Positions 1-8,194 of a stretch of 12,623 bases of DNA are shown one piece after another (the stretch's first letter is position 1; the number at the start of each line of letters is the position of its first letter). The DNA comes from Thermomucor indicae-seudaticae. Its lineage: Eukaryota; Mucoromycota; Mucoromycetes; Mucorales; Lichtheimiaceae. The DNA lies in the NCBI GenBank assembly GCA_000787465.1, contig JSYX01000788.1:1-12623 (forward strand). The letters are read 5' to 3'. Both the position numbers and the translations under genes were made by a program. The notes beneath the pieces were generated by a model, which worked only from the letters and a program-made list of their open reading frames with translations, did no database searches and was not told the DNA's origin.

Positions 1-787
1 CGCTTTTTCCTTGATTTCTGGCACCAGGCCACCGCAAAAGAGCATGACCAATTGTCCTTAGAATCGATGCAGGCATCTCTCGGCATGTATACCCATTATC
101 TCCCAGTGTTTGAAACAGTATCCAAGGTACTGTGTTCTGCGTTTTGCCGGGTGCTTTCCGCCATTTTCAATATCTAATAAAATGCGTTATGCAGAGCCAC
201 ATGCGATTTCCAACGAATCACATGCTGGGCAAATACGTCCAAGATATAACGGAGAAAGGTGTTGTGTGTGGCTACAGCACTACACAGTCCGAGAATCAGC
301 ACAGGGGTGACGCAAAGAAGCCAGCGCGTAGAACAAATCATCGACAAGGATTTGAACAGCAAGTACCAATTTTTGGCTGCAGAACCTACAATAAGATCGC
401 TATGCAAACCAGCTTTCTGACAATCCGTACTAGATGGCATATTACATCGAACGCCGAGACGTCTTACCGGACTCCAGGACCACGACGCTAGTCAGCAACC
501 GTGCGGCGAGTTCAAGACTGTCAACGGAACACACGTTGAAATCCCCTTTGCCTGGCGGTGCTCAACCTATTGCTGACATCGCCGAGGCGGATCACCGGCT
601 CTCGAGGTTAGAGTACCTCGTCCCCGCTTACCTCGACACCCATATCGAGGGGCGCCCGAGCAGACGTAGGGTAGCGAACTATCGAAGGCTTGACGCTGAT
701 GAGGTAAATCCATCCGGCTCCCAATCGCCTTCGAAATCACTATCAGTATGGATCCAATTGCCTGTATCACCATCGGCACCCCGATGA
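1..787 (+). pseudogene. C-terminal exons of a fungal Plavaka/KDZ-like transposase (5' end outside window)
   Basis: Frame 1 is open from base 1 to a splice donor after 126 (AAG|GTACTG); it includes FFLDFWHQATAKEHD. A 68-nt intron ends in TTATGCAG at 194. The next exon, 195-362, keeps phase 0 and carries HMLGKYVQDI and then GYSTTQSENQHR...ARRTNH...FEQQ. From memory, this matches the C-terminal block of a transposase family abundant in basidiomycetes ('Y-LHALGDY...YSTQ-GE-EHRR-K-FY-RTNK'). After FEQQ the frame is lost. A plausible continuation runs in frame 2 from about 383, with TAA at 392 and TAG at 431, then is open to 787 and includes LVPAYLDTHIEGR and VANYRRLDADEV. A possible donor (GAG|GTAAAT) lies at 702/703. 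Catalytic residues would lie upstream, outside the window. The stops and frame break point to a dead copy. The exon calls are strong; the exact superfamily name is uncertain. Confidence 0.65.
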
Positions 788-843
788 GGAATATAAATTA
801 TCACATCCAGTTGTATCGCGAGCTAGTAGTGACAAGTGCAAAC

Positions 844-1029
844 CATTGATATATCTGATCCGACTGGGCTGGTGCATCCATCACGGTCCTCAGAGCTATA
901 AGATCGGTCTTCCTCGTTATTAAAAAGAGACCTTGTTTCCATAAATACATAAGAGCATTCTTTCGCATGCGCCTTAAACTCTTTTTGACGGCGGAAGGCG
1001 ATATCGCAAAAATCGCATATATAAGGCAT
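844..1029 (-). pseudogene. N-terminal exon of a zinc-finger (C2HC) transposase-like gene
   Basis: An ATG at 1029 opens a frame starting MPYICDFCDIAF. It contains one finger, C5-x2-C8-x12-H21-x3-C25, so the last ligand is Cys rather than His. An acidic, Ser-rich stretch follows (FNNEEDRSYSSEDRDG). The in-frame ORF stops at 823; a possible donor (ATG|GTTTGC) lies after 844. On the same strand near 680-761 there is an acidic open stretch (TDSDFEGDWEPDGF) that could be a second exon, but its phase does not match this donor and it lies antisense to the open frame of the upstream transposase remnant. A terminal finger followed by acid-rich sequence is the same N-terminal plan as in the 697-codon gene starting at 4271. 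No transposase core follows, so I treat this as a truncated copy. It diverges from the coiled-coil gene that starts at 1376. Confidence 0.45.
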
Positions 1030-1375
1030 GATGGTAGTGAATCCAAAGGAATACAGGAGAAAGAGAGGAACTTTGAGAACGAACAAAACAATCGCTTTTA
1101 TAGACGGATATGGCATTCATTCGGTGCTTTCACGCCATCGACCGATTCAACGCGTTTGTTGAATCGTCGCGTCGAAAAAGCGTGTTTCGGTGGCGATTCT
1201 AATTCTTTTTCGCGTGGCGGAGGAGCAGATGTTCTTCTAATTGGACCTCTTGGCGGAGATGTCTGCAATACCGATGTTCGAGGGGCGACATTTAAACGCG
1301 CCCAGGCAACACGCGGAAAGCGTCATCTCTCTTCCTCATTTATTTTTTGTCTGCTTTGTTCATTGCTATCGTAAC
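1030..1375. promoter_or_regulatory. Shared upstream region of two divergent genes
   Basis: These 346 bases separate the zinc-finger start (1029, minus) from the coiled-coil start (1376, plus), so any promoters for both must lie here or overlap the genes. A T-rich run (TTTATTTTTTGTCTGC, around 1340) lies just upstream of the plus-strand ATG. I see no convincing TATA box or known factor site. An open frame that crosses the region on the plus strand has no protein-like composition and I did not call it. Confidence 0.35.
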
Positions 1376-2260
1376 ATGGCTTGCCAATCTGCTACTATTG
1401 CATCTATCTCTGAGGCTATCGATCGCCTTAGTAATGAGGTTAAGCAACATACATGCGTTGATGCGAACCATACGGCGCGACGTGATCGTATTGAATACGA
1501 TATATTTGAAATAAAAATCATGCTTACGGCTGTGAACGAGAAGTTGGATCAAGTCATAAACGGTCCCCACGTGCCGTCTGAAACACAACAACAAGACTCG
1601 GATGGACCCGTGGAACGGGGATATCAAACGTCCAGTAGCTTTCGACAACGGCAAGTGTTCCTCCCGACGATCACCAGGGAGCATATCCTGGATCTTGTCA
1701 TCCGGAACGGGGCCCAAAGTGACGACACTACGATTGCTCGCCGTTAGCACAACCTGCAGCTGACCGTACCGTCTACAATCAGAAGCCTGAAGGAGAAGCT
1801 GGAAGAGGAACTGGGGCATTCACATATCTACTGGAAGGATATACCCCAAATCAATCAAGATCAAGCCATATCGAGGCTGGAAAGTGTAGCCAGTGAAGTA
1901 TATGGGATGCCACTGAACAGGTGCGAAGGAAGCTGGGCCGCCAAGCGCCTGGTTTCTCGCGCCTTGGCCAGTAAGAACCTTTTTCGCAAGAAAAACAAGG
2001 ACCAGGCTCCGGAGAAAAATGCCACCTCCAGCGAATCCGCGGATGAGGTTGACGAGGAGCCGCCAGCCAGGTACGTTATGTTATACAGTAATCACTGAAA
2101 CAGTGAAATTAACGTACATTCAAGTCCGACGCAGGCCAACGTCACCAACGTGGCCAGCGCCACCAATGCCACCAATGTCAGTGGCAAGAAACGCCGCCCC
2201 ACGCAAAGCCTGAGGCGCGCCGAAGGGTCCGTGGAAGATGCAAAAGCAGGTGCATCTTAG
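1376..2260 (+). pseudogene. Coiled-coil gene A, two exons, one internal TAG
   Basis: The ATG at 1376 (GTAACATGG) opens exon 1, 1376-2070. Intron 2071-2124 is 54 nt, has a GTACGT donor and a TTCAAG acceptor, and contains TTAAC as a possible branch point. Exon 2, 2125-2260, joins in phase 2 and ends in TAG. The spliced frame is 277 codons. Its only break is TAG at 1745-1747; the frame continues open on both sides, so this looks like a recent nonsense mutation. Residues 1-65 are helical with heptad-like spacing (SISEAIDRLSNEVKQ, FEIKIMLTAVNEKLDQVI). The middle has SIRSLKEKLEEELGHSH, then YWKDIP and RCEGSWAAKRLVSRAL. A basic patch (FRKKNK), an acidic patch (ESADEVDEE) and a Thr/Asn/Ala-rich tail follow. 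I do not recognise the family. The last nine codons are antisense to the conserved KMHLLLHLP motif of the converging gene, so the native 3' end is probably lost. Confidence 0.6.
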
Positions 2261-4271
2261 GTTTTGAAGATAGGGCAGGATCGTATTCCCGCAGACTGGC
2301 TTGTAGGTTCAATACCGTCTTTTGAAGCAGCTGACAATATAGCGTCAAGTCGTTGATTTCTCGCATGTAGACTAGCGACGCCAATTCAGCCAAGTCGATG
2401 AAGCATTTCAACGTCGTTTGGTCCGAGACGGGTGAAACAAGGGAAGGCGCAACCTGGATCCATTGCTTAAACTCCTTGGCCACAAACGAAACAACGTGAG
2501 TGAAATTGCTGTGGAAGGCTCTTCTGTAGGCGGTGAAGTCATACGCAGCAAGTGAGGCTTTCAAGAGCTGCTGCTGGCTTTTCGTCATTTTGTTCCGAAT
2601 ATCAGTGCTGAGATACTTCAGCGGACCCAGCGTCACGGTGTGGAGGATTTCCACTGGTGCATCTTTGCTTGGGTCCCAAGCTTTCAGTCTGTTCAGCGCG
2701 GTACCGGTCGGCTTCACGCCATACTTCGGTTTCGGCTGGCGGTGTAATTTTATCTCGATGATATCCTTCGTTCTTGATGCTGCAACTGTCGTAGGGTTCT
2801 TTTTATCCGCGGTACAAAACCGACAGAAGTATTCAGACGCATGCCCCATATGACATGACAGCTCCGACTGTCGTGGATTGTCAGCGGTAAGCATGAGCAG
2901 CGAGGCAACGACAATGACATCTGTTTGCATAGATGCATCGTACATTGAAACGCCTGTCTCGAGAGCGAGCAGGTCATCGACGAATATATCCAGCATTTCG
3001 CTTGCAGATAAGTCAGGCGAGGTACATGCGAAATGGACATTGTCCGTTTCATGTCTTGCTGCAAAAGACAAAGCTGCTGCAATCATCAGAAGACTGTCGT
3101 ACTTGTTCCATGTTTTGGATGTGTTTCCGCTGGTATTATCGGAGAAAGGGATGAAGGGCACGACTTTTACGAACATTCCGGAGTAGCGTGTCTTCAGTTC
3201 ATGCGGCTGTAGCACCAGCTGTTGGTCAGTTGGAGAGAGGACGTGAATGCCGGTCTCATTCTGCCAGTAACGGATGACTGGTCTGTCGGTCATTACTGTT
3301 CTAATTGCAGAAATTTGATAGCATCTGATTGCGCTTTGAAGAGCATTCACTTCATTTGTGGAGGCGATGGCGAAACAATAATTAGCCGAGAACATCAAGG
3401 TATGTCCCATTAGAGAAAATCGTGCGACTTTCACGATTTCGTTTGTGTGTAGGCAAACAAAGTCGTTCACCAACACATCAAATCCATTATGCTGAACGAC
3501 CGGATTTTGGAAAAGGCCGTTCTCTTCCCACTTGTATCCTTGGTGGAGACATGTGCGCTCGTTTAGAGTAGCGTCTGGGAATGTTGACAAGCTTGATGCT
3601 TTCTTTGGAATAGCCATCAGCATCTTCGGTATAGCGGGTGGCTTACTGTAGTAGAAATATTTTTCTACTACGGAGGTGCTCTCCAACATCGGCAACTTCT
3701 GCTTTTCCTTGCTGTGGAAGTCAAGTACTGCGCTAAGTGCCAGCAACGATTGAACTCCCAACTCTTCGAGCGTGAACCAAAGGTCCTCGCAAAATGCTCG
3801 TGACAATTTCCACTTGCCACTGCGGATTAGCGTAAAACGCAATATGAACGTCTTGCTGGGAAAAGGGGCGTATTCGTCCGTGGAGTCGATATGATCCGTA
3901 CTCATATTGTCAGCTTGATCGTCATAGCAATCAAAATGATAATCGTCATACCCATAGTCATCATCGTATTCTTCACGAAGAAAAGCTCCATTTGCATCTG
4001 CTGCCTCGCCCAATGACGCATCCATTTCCACTCTCCCCTCGTCAGCATAACTGACCGCCTCCGCAGACACTGTTCTTTCGTCACTGACGTCGACTACAAC
4101 GGACGATTGCTCGGCGCACTGCTGTTCGCGTGTCATACGCCCAACATTGCTAAGCTTCAGCGTACTGGCGTGCTGTTTATGACGTGGGCTTTCATAGTGA
4201 CGCTGTAGGCCACGTTCGTCGCTGAATACTTGCTTGCAAGTGGAACAGGAAAATTTCGTTGCGGTTGACAT
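2178..4271 (-). CDS. C2H2 zinc-finger transposase-like protein, 697 aa, C-terminus missing
   Basis: An uninterrupted 697-codon ORF starts at the ATG at 4271. Residues 7-31 hold a finger (C9-x2-C12-x12-H25-x5-H31). Residues 99-134 are very acidic and Tyr-rich (EEYDDDYGYDDYHFDCYDD). The transposase-like core has SDNTSGNTSKTWNKYDS at 377-393, TADNPRQSELSCHMGH at 462-477, a Cys pair FCRFC at 482-486, PVEILHTVTLGPLKY at 539-553, and KPKMHLLLHLP at 670-680. These blocks occur in the same order in a large fungal family that I know from basidiomycetes, and I take the Asp of SDNTSGN and of TADNP as candidate catalytic residues by analogy with CACTA/Plavaka enzymes. Family members continue after HLP with a 'RRFGPAILFSTE-YE-FN' block and a BAH-like tail. 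Here the similarity stops at about residue 681 and 17 unrelated residues follow. No intron is needed. The gene is probably non-functional despite its clean frame. It diverges from gene B. Confidence 0.75.
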   Translation of the reverse strand: MSTATKFSCSTCKQVFSDERGLQRHYESPRHKQHASTLKLSNVGRMTREQQCAEQSSVVVDVSDERTVSAEAVSYADEGRVEMDASLGEAADANGAFLREEYDDDYGYDDYHFDCYDDQADNMSTDHIDSTDEYAPFPSKTFILRFTLIRSGKWKLSRAFCEDLWFTLEELGVQSLLALSAVLDFHSKEKQKLPMLESTSVVEKYFYYSKPPAIPKMLMAIPKKASSLSTFPDATLNERTCLHQGYKWEENGLFQNPVVQHNGFDVLVNDFVCLHTNEIVKVARFSLMGHTLMFSANYCFAIASTNEVNALQSAIRCYQISAIRTVMTDRPVIRYWQNETGIHVLSPTDQQLVLQPHELKTRYSGMFVKVVPFIPFSDNTSGNTSKTWNKYDSLLMIAAALSFAARHETDNVHFACTSPDLSASEMLDIFVDDLLALETGVSMYDASMQTDVIVVASLLMLTADNPRQSELSCHMGHASEYFCRFCTADKKNPTTVAASRTKDIIEIKLHRQPKPKYGVKPTGTALNRLKAWDPSKDAPVEILHTVTLGPLKYLSTDIRNKMTKSQQQLLKASLAAYDFTAYRRAFHSNFTHVVSFVAKEFKQWIQVAPSLVSPVSDQTTLKCFIDLAELASLVYMREINDLTLYCQLLQKTVLNLQASLREYDPALSSKPKMHLLLHLPRTLRRASGFAWGGVSCH

Positions 4272-4427
4272 TGGGGTTCTAAGTGGAAGGAAAGAGATAC
4301 TAATGAACTTTTATTTTTAGGACTTCATTAGGATTTCCAGGGCTAAGCATCCTAGTGTGAAAAGCGCCAAACGAAAATTTTCGAGCAGCCTCGTTCTTTT
4401 TCGAACACCATAATCATCACCACCATC
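4272..4427. promoter_or_regulatory. Short divergent promoter region between the zinc-finger gene and gene B
   Basis: Only 156 bases separate the two start codons (4271 minus, 4428 plus), so both genes are likely driven from one shared region. It contains an A/T-rich run near 4307-4330 and CGAAAATTTTCG at 4372-4383, a 12-bp perfect palindrome that could be a factor or transposase site. TTCTTTTTCG occurs here (about 4394) and also in the other divergent spacer (about 1203). No TATA box is certain. Confidence 0.4.
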
Positions 4428-5481
4428 ATGTCACAATTCCCATCGTTCCCTGCAAACCCTGCTGCCCCCCGCCGCACCAACACCCAACTCGCTTCCCGCC
4501 CTGTGGACGGCGCTACGGAATAAAACGCTTCTGAGAGCTATGCCGGTAAGTTTTACACAAATTCTTACTGTCGTTCCTGAAGCTAAGCAAGGAGAATCAG
4601 CGAACAACGCGCATTGGAATGGCGTGAATCACCAGTTTCCGCCAAGTTTCCAAGGGTTCATGAACCACCCTTCGTTCGCGATGGCCAATGTTGCGCCATC
4701 TGCTCCGCATCCTGAGGTCATTCGACGTAAGGCGCAAATCGTTTTTTGTCATAGCTGCTGCTAATGTTATTTTGCATTCTTGCTCTCAATCCAGAAGGAC
4801 GTCAGGAGCGTTAAGGAGAGCATGGCCGAGGTGAAGCAGGATGTCCGTGCGTTGACTGGGAGGATGGACACGTTGGAGCAGACAACGCAGGAAATGAAGA
4901 AGCTGAACAAGCGTCTGCTTGTCGACATGCAGAGCATGTCGCGCGACCTAAGGTCGCTTTCGAAGAAGACGCGAGAAGCCGAAACGAAGCTGAATGCGTC
5001 GAAACTTGCCAAGACGCTTTTCAGTCGGGAGCTGATGAACGTCGTCGTTTCGCCGTCTGACGTCGTGGTAGGTCATACGGTGTTGACTCCCTTCTTGTCT
5101 CAATTCACTTAATATCTGGTTGTGTAGCGCGCTGTGGAGGGCGATGAAGTCCTTAACAGAAGTTATGGACCAGTGAGTGATGAGTTGGCCGGTGCCATCG
5201 TCTGCGAGATGGCTGAGTGTCGCCAAACTCTGAAGAAGCAGGTACGAACTATATTTGCCTATATAGCCCTATATGCACCTTTTGAAATTTTCCTGATGTA
5301 TGTCTCCTGATGCCAAAAGCAAATGCACTCTAGCATGGATAATGTCACCTCCGGTCATTACCCTAAGTCCTTCTTTGGAGTGAACGGCCAGTTCGTCCAG
5401 CGTCGGCCTCAAGAAGCTCAAGAAATCTTCAGGTTTGGCCGGACCTGGGATGATCGCCACCTGCAACATGTTCTTGTTTAG
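4428..5481 (+). CDS. Coiled-coil gene B, five exons, 5' end possibly broken
   Basis: Exon 3 (4795-5067), exon 4 (5128-5241) and exon 5 (5320-5481) join in phase 0 with good GT...AG borders (GTAGGT...TGTAG, GTACGA...AAAAG) and end in TAG at 5479. Exon 3 encodes a strong coiled coil of about 60 residues (from SVKESMAEVKQDVRAL to REAETKL), then SRELMNVVVSPSDVV. Exon 4 adds YGPVSDELAGAIVCEMAECR; exon 5 adds QFVQRRPQEAQEIFRFGR. Exon 2 (from 4583 or 4588 to 4716 or 4726) is Asn/Pro-rich. The consensus donor GTAAGG at 4727 gives the wrong phase for exon 3; GTCATT at 4717 gives the right one. Exon 1 from ATG 4428 (SQFPSFPANPAAPRR) meets TAA at 4521 before the donor at 4546. So the first two exons carry a nonsense or indel lesion, or I have misplaced their borders. 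The family is unknown. It is transcribed away from the zinc-finger gene. Confidence 0.6.
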
Positions 5482-6197
5482 GTATCTACGAATATATAAT
5501 CAATAGCAAGATCAACCGAGTAAGTTGTGCATTCTACGTGTACCTAGGGCTCTTAATTGACTGTAGCAACCGCGCCATCTGTCGTGCAGCGTTTATAACA
5601 TCTCTCAGTTATGGCCCGTCAGTCGACTTTGGCCTATCCCACTTACGTGTCGTTATGAATTACTTCAACTTGTGCAAGTCGCTGTCACAGTGAAGGTCAC
5701 CACATTGCAAGCCAAACTTACTTTCTAATTACATTCTTCTCTCTTATCCACTGCGTCCAACTTTCTGCTTTATTCTATAAGTACAGAAGCCTATAATGCA
5801 GAGACCATTTTGAAGGGCAGATAATTCCAAGTGAAATGCAACCATAAGTCAATTGGAAGAACGAGTGAGTGAGGGCGAAACAGTACAAGGCTCATGGTGT
5901 CATGGATATACTCTTTACATCTGAAGCTTTAGAACCTTTTCTGTTTTAGCAATGTTACGGGTGTGTTTTTATAAAACGTACAGTTTATTGCTGCCTGCCG
6001 TTCCGCTAGTTTCTTGTGTATAACGTTTTGGGGTTCGCGCCACCTCTGCATCTAGAGACCGAAAAAGGAGAGCAGATGAATGGTGTCATACGTCGTCATC
6101 TCATCTACTCAAACCGGCAAAACACCAGCAGGGATGTCGCATGTTCTTACGCTCTGACGGAAACTCTCTAACACGTAATCCATGGCGGGCTATGGGG
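5482..6197. other. No gene seen
   Basis: I see no protein-like ORF, RNA gene or clear repeat in these 716 bases. The sequence is moderately A/T-rich with stops in all frames, and is probably 3' flank of gene B plus decayed transposon sequence. Confidence 0.5.
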
Positions 6198-6590
6198 TGA
6201 CGACCGGGGAAAGGCGGGTCCCAAGACGATCAAACTTGGAGAAATCCTCGATTTAGAACAATGGTAGTAGGTGGAAGTGCGGACGAAGTTGAGGAGAAGC
6301 TGGATACCGGTACGATGGAGGTGACGCTGAAGCCTGGCTCCTTCGTATCAGTAAAAGATACAGTAACGAATGAGCGGGCTATCGCTAAAATCATAAGCAT
6401 CAGCAGCGCCGCATGCAACGTGGAGATCTACGAGATCACCGGCGGTCTTGATGTGTGCGGAAACATCAAAATCCGTCCTTGGCAAAATCAATCGGCAAAT
6501 ACGTCATTACAAGCTGTCACGTGGATGCTGAATGTCAAGGCGAAAAGCCACAGATTCTGGCAACTTCTTGCCACAACTCAGAATCGCTGA
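6198..6590 (+). pseudogene. Orphan C-terminal tail of a zinc-finger transposase-like protein
   Basis: The frame is open from about 6198 (after a TGA); the first ATG is at 6261 and it stops at 6588-6590. Its central part, KPGSFVSVKDTVTNERAIAKII followed by CNVEIYEI and WMLNVKAKSH, resembles from memory the BAH-like tail of the same family as the 697-codon gene ('GSWVFAKSP-TNEPIVGRIVEIL ... LELFEV ... NVQHDC'). The final Cys-containing part of that tail is not recognisable. No transposase core lies upstream on this strand, so this is a detached fragment. It lies about 2 kb beyond the 697-codon gene on the opposite strand, while that gene lacks exactly this tail. A small independent protein is possible but less likely. 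The last 56 bases overlap the minus-strand gene at 6535-6875. Confidence 0.4.
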
Positions 6591-6875
6591 TTCGGAAAAA
6601 AATATAGGATAGAAAACATATATAAAGAGGCGGAATACGAGAATGAATAAAGGAGAGAGAACCTTTTGGAGAAGCCAGAATTGGGTTTCTATTTCCTGGG
6701 CTAGTAGCCTCCAATCCCTCTGTCTTCTCTCCACATTTTCGAAATCCGACACCCACTTTACAAAACTGCCAGGACAAGCATTGGACACGTTTTCGATGCT
6801 TACCACGACTGCAGCGACGTCGAATGCCAAAGCATTTGTGGACACGAGGAAGGCATCTTCCGGCATTCTCGCCAT
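6535..6875 (-). CDS. Small two-exon gene of unknown function
   Basis: Exon 1 runs from the ATG at 6875 to 6663 (71 codons) and encodes a compact, mostly helical segment: NALAFDVAAVVVSIENV, then FVKWVSDFENVERRQRDW and EIETQFWLLQK. A donor AAG|GTTCTC follows. The region 6662-6577 is pyrimidine-rich and ends in CTGAG; exon 2 (6576-6535) joins in phase 0, encodes LWQEVARICGFSP and ends in TGA. The intron would be 86 nt. The alternative acceptor at AATCAG gives an early stop unless the phase differs. The predicted protein is 84 residues, without signal peptide or membrane span. I do not recognise it. The unspliced reading of the intron is hydrophobic (FILVFRLFIYVFYPIFF), an effect of its pyrimidine content. 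The 3' end overlaps the orphan tail in antisense. Confidence 0.4.
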
Positions 6876-7140
6876 CCGTACTATTTTACAAGTACATAAT
6901 GCGGCAGACGTGGAGCCTCGCGCGACTATGCTAATAACCGAAGAACATCATTACATCTGACGCTCTAGTTCGTGGAGTAACGCCGTAAAAGCTGAAGACT
7001 AAATAAAGTTACTGCACGGGACGTGGACACCTTGAAACGCGGTAAAAAATAATGGCAACGTAATCAGCTGAAGGAACATCATCTGACGTGGCTAAAGCAT
7101 TTGTTCCTGGCGCAACAAAAATTAATGTGACGTCACTGCG

Positions 7141-7164
7141 GACAGACAGACGGACGGACGGACA
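7141..7164. repeat. Tetranucleotide tandem repeat GACA/GACG
   Basis: Six contiguous units read GACA, GACA, GACG, GACG, GACG, GACA. The end of the array, GACGGACAAAT (7157-7167), is the exact reverse complement of ATTTGTCCGTC at 7512-7522. Confidence 0.8.
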
Positions 7165-7502
7165 AATGTGCAAATTTGTTGAATAATTGCTGAGCGAGCG
7201 AAGTGAAGCGAGGCAATAAATAGATTTAAACTCGGCGATTACTTTTATCTTGTATCCATTGGCCTCCTACCACGTCAATAAATTCTCATAGACATACCTG
7301 ATTCTCGTTACCCACGTACCATAACTGTCCGATTTAATGAGGAAGTATGATAAGTAACGCCACTCTCAACAATGTTCAGAGCGTAGCGTGACCCTCAAAC
7401 TGCGACAGGGACAAATATCCTCTGGCAAGGGAAGCCCCGTGACGTCTTATACGAATTAGGAAGTCATTTCACGTATTTTTTATTCCGACGTCGTCCGGGG
7501 GA

Positions 7503-7526
7503 GTCCGACGGATTTGTCCGTCGGAC
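7503..7526. repeat. Perfect 10-bp inverted repeat with 4-base loop
   Basis: GTCCGACGGA (7503-7512) and TCCGTCGGAC (7517-7526) are perfect complements around TTTG. The segment TTGTCCGTCGGA in the right arm (7514-7525) is repeated directly at 7541-7552. It could be a hairpin, a terminal structure of a small element, or a protein-binding site; the sequence alone does not decide. Confidence 0.75.
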
Positions 7527-8194
7527 GTCCGTTGAAAAATTTGTCCGTCGGATTCCGTTGGGAAAACCTAAAATCCTTCCCTGCGTGTACTTCTATAACC
7601 GGGGGATTGGTCCCCTTGCTCATGTTGGTTTGACTCCAGATATGGACTTCCTTTCATTGCTATAATAAGAAAAGTTTTCCGTTAGTGTTACATCGTAGCT
7701 AGTATCTGTATCTCACATCGTACGTTTCAAAAACTAAACCGATTTTCAGAGACAAAACTGATAAAAACCGGGAAGAAAAGAGTCCAATCCATTGCGGACT
7801 GAGAAGAATATATCTGAGTTCCCCAGCGACTGCGGAACAGTAATCACCAGACTTTCTAAACTGACGCATGCACCAGCAGAGCAATTTTCTACAGTAGCAC
7901 GAAAAACCTTGGCAGTGCAATATGGCAAATAACAGCTAACGCGTAAAGCAGCTATATACTGGTATTGCCACCCTCTGTACTCAGGTGTGAAGCGAAAAGG
8001 CTTCAGGCTCAGGCGTAAAGGATAGTCTTCTATAATGCACTAGTAGTACAGAAACTCAAAAGTAAACTTGGCTTCAGAGATCTATTCCTATATGGACTGT
8101 GAATGCAGTCATTATATTGCGCAACGCGTAAGTCCAGCACTGTTGTTTCTTTTTCTCTTTTCTGTTATTCGCCTCTCCATTTATTTCGATCGCA

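Larger units (their letters stand above)
6961..8194. other. No gene seen; contains tandem and inverted repeats
   Basis: Short frames occur on both strands (for example minus 7928-7746) but none has recognisable motifs or good splice signals. The stretch holds the GACA/GACG tandem array at 7141-7164 and the GTCCGACGGA hairpin at 7503-7526. These are partly complementary and may bound a small non-autonomous element. The bases just before 8195 are T-rich (TTTCTTTTTCTCTTTTCTG) and probably belong to the upstream region of the zinc-finger gene remnant that follows. Confidence 0.45.

Noticed and set aside
2533..3186. Plus-strand ORFs of about 100 codons opposite the 697-codon gene
   Set aside because: They are antisense shadows without recognisable motifs or splice context.
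7746..7928. Minus-strand 60-codon frame (VTVPQSLGNSDIFFSVRNG) as a possible gene
   Set aside because: Composition is plausible but there is no recognisable motif or convincing splice partner, and an overlapping frame of similar length exists.
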